From CAZSIA01 sp045126355 (GTDB lineage: Bacteria; Bacillota_I; Bacilli_A; Acholeplasmatales; Anaeroplasmataceae): DNA of 20,090 nucleotides. The stretch spans positions 1-20,090 of the forward strand of contig JBGVOE010000083.1 in NCBI GenBank assembly GCA_045126355.1, in the 5' to 3' direction. A model generated the notes under the pieces. That model did no database searches, had not been told where the DNA came from, and saw only the letters and a program-made list of their open reading frames with translations. This document shows positions 15,519 through 20,090 of this stretch, piece by piece. Position 1 is the stretch's first letter, and each line of letters begins with the position of its first letter. A program made the translations under genes and the position numbers.

Positions 15519-16817
15519 ATGAGAATGGTCGATTTAATCGAGAAAAAAAGAGATGGACTAGAGTTAAGTAAAGAAGAAATTGATTTCATTATTGAAGGCT
15601 ATACAGAAGGTAGTATTCCAGATTATCAGATGAGTGCTTTTGCAATGGCTGTTTATTTTTCTGGAATGAATGATATTGAATCTACTAATCTAGCAATTGC
15701 AATGCTTAATAGTGGTGATGCAATGGATTTAAGTATGATTGATGGTGTTAAAGTAGATAAACACTCAACAGGAGGAGTAGGAGATAAAGTTTCTTTAGTT
15801 TTAGCTCCTATGGTTGCTTCACTTGGTGTTAAATTTGCAAAAATGAGTGGAAGAGGATTAGGTCATACTGGTGGAACACTTGATAAATTAGAAAGTATTC
15901 CAAACTTTAATATTTTCTTAAGTTATGATGAATTTGTTGCTCAAGTAAATAAAATTGGTTTAGCGATTGTTGGACAAACTGGTAACTTAACTCCAGCCGA
16001 TAAGAAATTATATGCATTAAGAGATGTTACAGCTACAGTTAACTCTATTCCTTTAATCGCATCAAGTATAATGAGTAAGAAACTTGCAAGTGGTTCTAAT
16101 GCAATATGTCTTGATGTTAAGGTTGGTTCTGGTGCTTTTATGAAAGATATTGAAAGTGCGACAAAATTAGCTCGATTAATGGTAGAAATCGGTAAGAATG
16201 CTGGACGTAGTATGACTGCGATTTTAACTGATATGGATGAACCTCTAGGTTGTGCAGTTGGAAATAACTTAGAAGTTATTGAGGCTATAAATACTTTAAA
16301 AGGAAATGGTCCTAAAGATTTAACTGATATATGCCTTGAAATTGGCTCATATTTAGTTTTAGATGCTAAGGTGGCTAATAATCTAGAAGAAGCTAAAAAC
16401 ATGCTAAAACAACAAATTTCAAACGGTGAGGCTTTAAATAAATTAGTTGAATTAGTTAAAGAACAAAATGGTGATTATACTTACGTATTAGATACAGATA
16501 AATTTCCAAAAGCAAAAGAAATTGTTCCTGTATTTGCTAAAAAGAGTGGTTATGTAACTTATATTAACGCACTTGAAATTGGCCTAGGAAGTATGTTACT
16601 TGGTGGCGGAAGAGAAACAATGGCTGATATAATTGATCCAAGTGTTGGTATAATTTTAAATAAAAAGATTGACCAATTTGTTAATGAAGGTGAAGTTTTA
16701 GCTTATGTATATTCAAACGGTAAAAATACAAATACAGTAGTAGAAAAAGTATTAAATGCCTTTGAAATTGGTGATGAATTACATAACAAACAATTAATTT
16801 TAAAAGTAATTAGATAA
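15519..16817 (+). CDS. pdp: pyrimidine-nucleoside phosphorylase
   Basis: This 432-residue enzyme cleaves uridine, thymidine or deoxyuridine with phosphate to free base plus (deoxy)ribose 1-phosphate, in nucleoside salvage. The family signature SGRGLGHTGGTLDKLESI starts at residue 110. The phosphate-binding KHSTGGVGDK begins at Lys81, His82 and Ser83, and LRDVTATVNSIPLIASSIMS with SKKLASGS carries the base-binding residues. Numbering and length agree with the Bacillus enzyme, so Pdp is preferred over thymidine-only DeoA. AAGGAGGAATTTAACATG gives an excellent ribosome site. It ends the pepV-trmB-S51-pdp cluster and is followed by a strong terminator. No deoC, cdd or nucleoside transporter gene lies in the window. 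Confidence 0.95.
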   Translation: MRMVDLIEKKRDGLELSKEEIDFIIEGYTEGSIPDYQMSAFAMAVYFSGMNDIESTNLAIAMLNSGDAMDLSMIDGVKVDKHSTGGVGDKVSLVLAPMVASLGVKFAKMSGRGLGHTGGTLDKLESIPNFNIFLSYDEFVAQVNKIGLAIVGQTGNLTPADKKLYALRDVTATVNSIPLIASSIMSKKLASGSNAICLDVKVGSGAFMKDIESATKLARLMVEIGKNAGRSMTAILTDMDEPLGCAVGNNLEVIEAINTLKGNGPKDLTDICLEIGSYLVLDAKVANNLEEAKNMLKQQISNGEALNKLVELVKEQNGDYTYVLDTDKFPKAKEIVPVFAKKSGYVTYINALEIGLGSMLLGGGRETMADIIDPSVGIILNKKIDQFVNEGEVLAYVYSNGKNTNTVVEKVLNAFEIGDELHNKQLILKVIR

Positions 16818-16826
16818 TTTATATAC

Positions 16827-16857
16827 ACAGCACGATATTTTCGTGCTGTTTTATTTA
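16827..16857 (+). terminator. strong terminator after pdp
   Basis: ACAGCACGA (16827-16835) and TCGTGCTGT (16841-16849) form a perfect 9-bp stem with a 5-nt loop, followed by TTTTATTT. Confidence 0.92.
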
Positions 16858-16864
16858 CATCCTC

Positions 16865-16893
16865 TTTCAAAATGTCAAATATTGTTATATAAT
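16865..16893 (+). promoter_or_regulatory. promoter of the YwaF-like gene
   Basis: TTTCAA (16865-16870, weak) and a perfect TATAAT (16888-16893) have 17 bp spacing. The ribosome site GGAGGCGAG (16901-16909) follows directly, so the leader is very short. Confidence 0.5.
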
Positions 16894-16913
16894 GATTTTT
16901 GGAGGCGAGTTTT

Positions 16914-17678
16914 ATGATCTATACAAATCTATTATTTGGTCCTGTTCATATAATTCAAATTGTTGTATCAATAGGATTAATCGTTTTATTAGCAATTCTT
17001 TCGAAGAAAATCAGTTTTCAAAAATGTTGTAAGATTTTACTTTATGTAGGTATTGTTTCTGAAATTGTAAAAATTTTCTATTATATTATTCGAAATGAAG
17101 CTACACATGGAGGGTATTTACCTAAAACAGATTTACCATTTCACTTATGTTCAATTCAAATTATTTTTATATTAATTGTAAATATTGTATCAAGTGAGAA
17201 GATAAAAAGATTTATTTTAAGTTTTATGTTACCAAGTTGTTTAATTGGTGGTATCGCAGCTATTTTAATAGCTACTGATACAGCTAGAAATAGTCCAATT
17301 ATAACAGTCCAATATTACCTATATCATATAGCTATTGTTGTTTTTGCAATTAAAATTTATACAAACAAAGAATTTAAACTTAATATAAATGATTACTTTA
17401 ATTGCTTAAAATTTATCTTAGCGATTATGTTCTTTGCAATTTATATTAATAGTATTGTATTTAATCAAGGTATGTTAGATGGAACACAATCTGAAGTAAA
17501 TTTTATGTATGTTGTTTCTCCTCCTCAAAAAGGACTACCTTTCTTAAATGAAGATCATGGATGGTTTGTTTATATTTGTCATTACGCATGTTTAGTATTA
17601 TTTGCTATTACAGGATGTTATTTTAAAACTATTTTAGATCATTTTAAAAACAAAAAACAAGAAAATCTAGTAAATTAA
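16914..17678 (+). CDS. YwaF/TIGR02206-like integral membrane protein
   Basis: This 254-residue integral membrane protein has about seven hydrophobic helices. Two conserved-looking motifs, LPFHLCSIQ between helices 2 and 3 and NFMYVVSPP before the last helix, match the TIGR02206/YwaF membrane family. No function is established for that family. The ATG at 16914 is chosen because GGAGGCGAG lies 4-5 nt upstream; the longer TTG-initiated reading at 16899 would run through that ribosome site. It is a single-gene unit, with its own promoter on one side and a terminator immediately after its stop. The C-terminal tail is Lys/Asn-rich and probably cytoplasmic. Confidence 0.85.
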   Translation: MIYTNLLFGPVHIIQIVVSIGLIVLLAILSKKISFQKCCKILLYVGIVSEIVKIFYYIIRNEATHGGYLPKTDLPFHLCSIQIIFILIVNIVSSEKIKRFILSFMLPSCLIGGIAAILIATDTARNSPIITVQYYLYHIAIVVFAIKIYTNKEFKLNINDYFNCLKFILAIMFFAIYINSIVFNQGMLDGTQSEVNFMYVVSPPQKGLPFLNEDHGWFVYICHYACLVLFAITGCYFKTILDHFKNKKQENLVN

Positions 17679-17706
17679 CTTCAGTTTATACTGGAGTTTT
17701 TATTTT
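17678..17706 (+). terminator. terminator after the YwaF-like gene
   Basis: ACTTCAGT (17678-17685) pairs with ACTGGAGT (17690-17697), 8 bp including one G-U, with a TTAT loop. TTTTTATTTT follows. The stem uses the last base of the stop codon. Confidence 0.87.
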
Positions 17707-17716
17707 GTAACAAAAT
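17702..17716. promoter_or_regulatory. perfect inverted repeat upstream of the nucleotidase promoter
   Basis: ATTTTGT-A-ACAAAAT is a perfect 7-1-7 palindrome. A third half-site, TTTTGTTA, follows at 17722-17729 within the -35 region, in inverted orientation to the ACAAAA half. This could be an operator for the nucleotidase gene, although AT-rich sequence produces such repeats by chance. Confidence 0.35.
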
Positions 17717-17721
17717 AATTG

Positions 17722-17750
17722 TTTTGTTATTATCCTATTAATGATATAAT
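17722..17750 (+). promoter_or_regulatory. extended -10 promoter of the nucleotidase gene
   Basis: TGATATAAT (17742-17750) is an extended -10 with a perfect TATAAT. The -35 is poor (TTTTGT at 17 bp, or TTGTTA at 15 bp). The transcript would start only about 10 nt before the start codon region, so the leader is very short. Confidence 0.55.
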
Positions 17751-17767
17751 CTTATAGGAAGTGAGTG

Positions 17768-19645
17768 ATGAAAGTGAAATTTAATAAAATTTTAAATATA
17801 TTATTGTTGATTATTTTTGTATTTACTGTTTCAAGTTGTAATTTAGATTTTAATAAAAAAACAGAAAATAATACAGAAAATCAAACAACTAATCCTGATA
17901 ATAAAACAGAAGAACCAGATCTAACAATTGGACAACAAATAATTAATGAATATTTAGCTTTAAAAAATGGTGAGACTACAAAACATACCGTATGGAGTTT
18001 TACAGGTACTGTTTTAGATATGAGCGCTACTGAGTTTAATACTACTTATAATAATTACAATGTAAAAATGATTATTGAAGTAGATGGTGTTAAGATTGGT
18101 ATTTATAATGGACAAGTTGATGGAGCATTTCCTACAGATATAACTGGTTTAGAAATTGGAGTTAAGGTAGATGTTGTAGGCGAAATTAAAGAAGATTATT
18201 CAATGTCTAGTGGAATTTATCATACTGATATTGAATTTAGTTATCCAAGTATTAGTTGGGATAAAGGTGATATTAACGAACCTACACCAGATAACCCTAC
18301 TCAAAATGAACCAAATCCTGATAAAGAAACAAATAAGGTTAACTTATTAATGTTAAATGATACACATGGTGCATTTAGTGATTCAACAGATGGTTACTCA
18401 ATAGGAAGAGTTGTTACTTTACTAGATACATTAGAAGGTAAAAACGGAGATTATATTAAAGTTGCCAATGGTGATATGTTACAAGGGTCTTATTTATCTA
18501 GTAAAACTTATGGATATGCAATTATCGAAGCTCTAAATTTAATGGAATTTGATGCATTTGTATTAGGAAATCATGAATTTGACTGGGGATTAGATAAGAT
18601 TGCTAAATATAAAGATGGAGATTTAACAAATGGAGAAGCAAACTTCCCATTCTTAGGTGCTAATATTTTCTATAAAGGAACTAAGACAAGACCGGATTGG
18701 ATAGAACCTTATACAATTATTGACTACAATGGTTTAAAAGTTGGTGTTGTTGGTGTTATTGGTGGAACTCAAGAATCATCAATCCTTGCTTTAAATGTGT
18801 CAGAATACGATTTCTTAGATGATCCATCTACATTAATTAAAGGATATGTAGAAGAATTAAGAAAAGAAAAAGACTGTGATGTTGTTATTGTTTCATCACA
18901 TGATCATGATGAGGATTTAAATAGTAAATTAGCTAGTTATACAGGTGATAGTAGTATTGATGCAATTTTCTGTGCACATGATCATAGGTTAGTAAATGAT
19001 ACTTTAACTCGTCCTGATGGGCTTAGTATTCCAGTAGTTGAAAATTATGATAAAAATGAAACAGTACAAGAAGTGATTTTACAACTCGATTCTAATTATA
19101 AATATGAAAATTTTACTCGAAAATATTACTATATGTCCAGCTATAAAGTAAGTAGTAAATTTAATGATTTACTTGCAAAATATAACGATTTAATTATCGA
19201 AAGCGAGGCTAAATTAGGTTATTCATCATCTTCATTTAGTAAAGCTGATTTAGGTGGATTTGCTGCTAAAGCAATGGTTAATAATACATATATTAATGGT
19301 TATGGTACTGTTAATGCAGGTGTATTAAATACTGGTGGCGTTAGAGCTAAAATTTCAGCTGGTAATATAAGTGTAGCTGATGTATTTAATACTTTTCCAT
19401 TTGAAAATATGGTTGTATTAGTAAAAATGAAGGGTAAAGATATTAAGAAATTAACAGATAGTTCATATAATTATGCTTATACAAACACTACACTTAAGGA
19501 TAATGAAGTTTATGTTTTAGCAGTTGTTGATTATGTTTATTATGGTAAACCTTATTTATTTACAAATGAAATATCACATATTGCTACAGATATCTTAATG
19601 AGAGATCTATTAATTAATTATATAAGAGATAATTATATTAAATAA
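17768..19645 (+). CDS. lipoprotein 5'-nucleotidase / bifunctional metallophosphatase
   Basis: This 625-residue surface lipoprotein of the UshA/5'-nucleotidase class releases phosphate and nucleosides from extracellular nucleotides. The signal peptide has a hydrophobic core and lipobox VSSC with Cys24. A polar Asn/Thr/Glu linker follows, then a domain at about residues 60-165 with an OB-fold-like strand pattern (GTVLDMSATEF, then KVDVVGEI). A second linker precedes the metallophosphatase core: NDTHGAF (Asp198, His200), ANGDM, LGNHEFDWG, SSHDHDED, CAHDH. The C-terminal nucleotidase domain has NTGGVRAKI and TFPFENMV. AGGAAGTG serves ATG 17768; GTG 17765 lies within the ribosome site. No sortase signal is seen. 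Together with pdp it suits nucleoside scavenging. Substrate is not certain. Confidence 0.92.
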   Translation: MKVKFNKILNILLLIIFVFTVSSCNLDFNKKTENNTENQTTNPDNKTEEPDLTIGQQIINEYLALKNGETTKHTVWSFTGTVLDMSATEFNTTYNNYNVKMIIEVDGVKIGIYNGQVDGAFPTDITGLEIGVKVDVVGEIKEDYSMSSGIYHTDIEFSYPSISWDKGDINEPTPDNPTQNEPNPDKETNKVNLLMLNDTHGAFSDSTDGYSIGRVVTLLDTLEGKNGDYIKVANGDMLQGSYLSSKTYGYAIIEALNLMEFDAFVLGNHEFDWGLDKIAKYKDGDLTNGEANFPFLGANIFYKGTKTRPDWIEPYTIIDYNGLKVGVVGVIGGTQESSILALNVSEYDFLDDPSTLIKGYVEELRKEKDCDVVIVSSHDHDEDLNSKLASYTGDSSIDAIFCAHDHRLVNDTLTRPDGLSIPVVENYDKNETVQEVILQLDSNYKYENFTRKYYYMSSYKVSSKFNDLLAKYNDLIIESEAKLGYSSSSFSKADLGGFAAKAMVNNTYINGYGTVNAGVLNTGGVRAKISAGNISVADVFNTFPFENMVVLVKMKGKDIKKLTDSSYNYAYTNTTLKDNEVYVLAVVDYVYYGKPYLFTNEISHIATDILMRDLLINYIRDNYIK

Positions 19646-19689
19646 CAAATAAAAAACGCTTTGAATTTTTTCCAAAGCGTTTTATTTGT
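19645..19689 (+). terminator. terminator of the nucleotidase gene and intron target
   Basis: The 5' arm ACAAATAAAAAACGCTTTG (19645-19663) pairs with CAAAGCGTTTTATTTGT (19673-19689), with two extra A residues bulged. The core is AAAACGCTTTG/CAAAGCGTTTT, and the T-rich part of the 3' arm doubles as the U-tract. The group II intron 5' end (GTGTGCC) begins at 19688, so the final GT of the outer pairing is intron sequence. Confidence 0.9.
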
Positions 19690-20090
19690 GTGCCGGGCAT
19701 GGCACTAATCTTACTGGTGAAAGTCCAGTCACGGGTAGTTTACCGCCAAGTGTAGCGAACCACAAGCCGAAAGCAGTAATGCTGGGGTGGAGGAAGTGGT
19801 GTAGCAAAGTTTCCGAGCCTACGAACAGAAACTAGATAAGGCTAAATGGTGGATAAGGTTGCAAATCAAACTGAAGTCCAAAGGGTAAAACGTAAATACC
19901 AAGACAGTAAATCTAGAGGTTGTGGAACGAAAGATTAGTATCTTACCCTGGGAGGTCCTATTCACACGGAAGTGGTCGAAAAAGGTTTAGAATAGGAAGT
20001 CAGAGATGGTCGTAGTAGGCTTAAAACGCTGAAGGACCTGACGAGCAAATATAGTGCAAATCACTATATTATTAACATTACGATAGTTAG
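19688..20090 (+). mobile_element. group II intron, 5' part (class IIC-like), continues past window
   Basis: The ribozyme begins GTGTGCCGGGCATGG, the 5' end expected of bacterial class C introns and close to the well-studied Oceanobacillus iheyensis intron as I remember it. Further matching blocks in the same order include GGTGAAAGTCC, GAGGAAG...GCAAAG, GAGCCTACGAACAGAAACT, ATGGTGGATAAGGTTGCAAA, CTTACCCTGGGAGGTCC (19942-19958) and GAAGTCAGAGATGGTCGTAGTA. Base composition is clearly more GC-rich than the flanks, a sign of transfer. Domains I to III and the start of IV are present. No reading frame for the encoded reverse transcriptase begins before the window ends, and domains V and VI would lie beyond. 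It sits directly behind a transcription terminator, the known insertion preference of class IIC. Confidence 0.92.

Noticed and set aside
15941..16402. 153-codon minus-strand open frame inside pdp
   Set aside because: Lies wholly within the conserved phosphorylase core and has no plausible start signal; antisense shadow.
19690..20090. Riboswitch or structured regulatory RNA as an explanation for the GC-rich end
   Set aside because: The ordered group II intron blocks, the GTGTGCC 5' end and the terminator-adjacent position explain it better.
1..20090. CRISPR array, tRNA, rRNA or phage genes
   Set aside because: No regularly spaced repeats, no cloverleaf or rRNA segments and no phage-type proteins were seen on either strand.

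Overview
The window is low-GC DNA (AT-rich intergenic gaps, strong AT codon bias) from a Gram-positive-type bacterium. The Shine-Dalgarno sites (GGAGG, GGTGAT), the bacillus-style promoters and the many hairpin-plus-U-tract terminators point to Bacillota. So do the gene types: trigger factor, LonA, a DUF1836 regulator, PepV, a pyrimidine-nucleoside phosphorylase and HPr-like proteins. A gut Bacilli/Erysipelotrichia-like or Mollicutes-adjacent lineage is my inference. Eighteen protein genes are supported, 17 on the plus strand and one on the minus strand. Fifteen stop with TAA, three with TAG and none with TGA; Trp is read from TGG, so the standard bacterial code fits.

Layout: (1) 268-2984, a tldD-tldE metalloprotease pair. 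(2) 3150-3839, a DUF308-like membrane protein. (3) 3916-7580, trigger factor and Lon protease (protein quality control), with a terminator-like hairpin between them. (4) 7699-10284, a LysR regulator and a polytopic membrane protein with a long coiled-coil and acidic tail. (5) 10336-10986, an RluA-type pseudouridine synthase, convergent with a DUF1836 regulator (11003-11560, minus). (6) 11711-12013, a small protein with an Sm-like pattern, transcribed divergently from the DUF1836 gene across overlapping promoters. (7) 12082-12743, a self-contained two-gene unit with its own promoter and terminator: a membrane-tethered EIIB-like domain and an HPr-like protein. (8) 12784-16817, pepV-trmB-S51 peptidase-pdp, tightly packed (peptide and nucleoside salvage plus tRNA modification). 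(9) 16914-17678, a YwaF/TIGR02206-type membrane protein. (10) 17768-19645, a lipoprotein 5'-nucleotidase/phosphoesterase. (11) From 19688 to the window end, the 5' part of a group II intron inserted directly behind the nucleotidase terminator, as expected for class IIC.

The strongest candidate for an undescribed system is the unit at 12027-12768. The HPr-like protein has Asp at position 15 instead of the phosphoryl-carrying His but keeps Ser46. Its translationally coupled partner resembles a glucose-type EIIB domain on a single membrane anchor, but an Asp stands where the phosphorylated Cys should be. Together they look like a PTS phosphorelay pair that has lost transfer chemistry and become regulatory, similar in idea to Crh. 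A second point of interest is the DUF1836/Sm-like divergent promoter region, which has a palindrome lying exactly between and over both -35 boxes. A third is the recurrence (before lon, the pseudouridine synthase and pepV) of terminator hairpins placed so close to the next start codon that no promoter fits between them.

Family names come from motif recognition by eye; no search was run.
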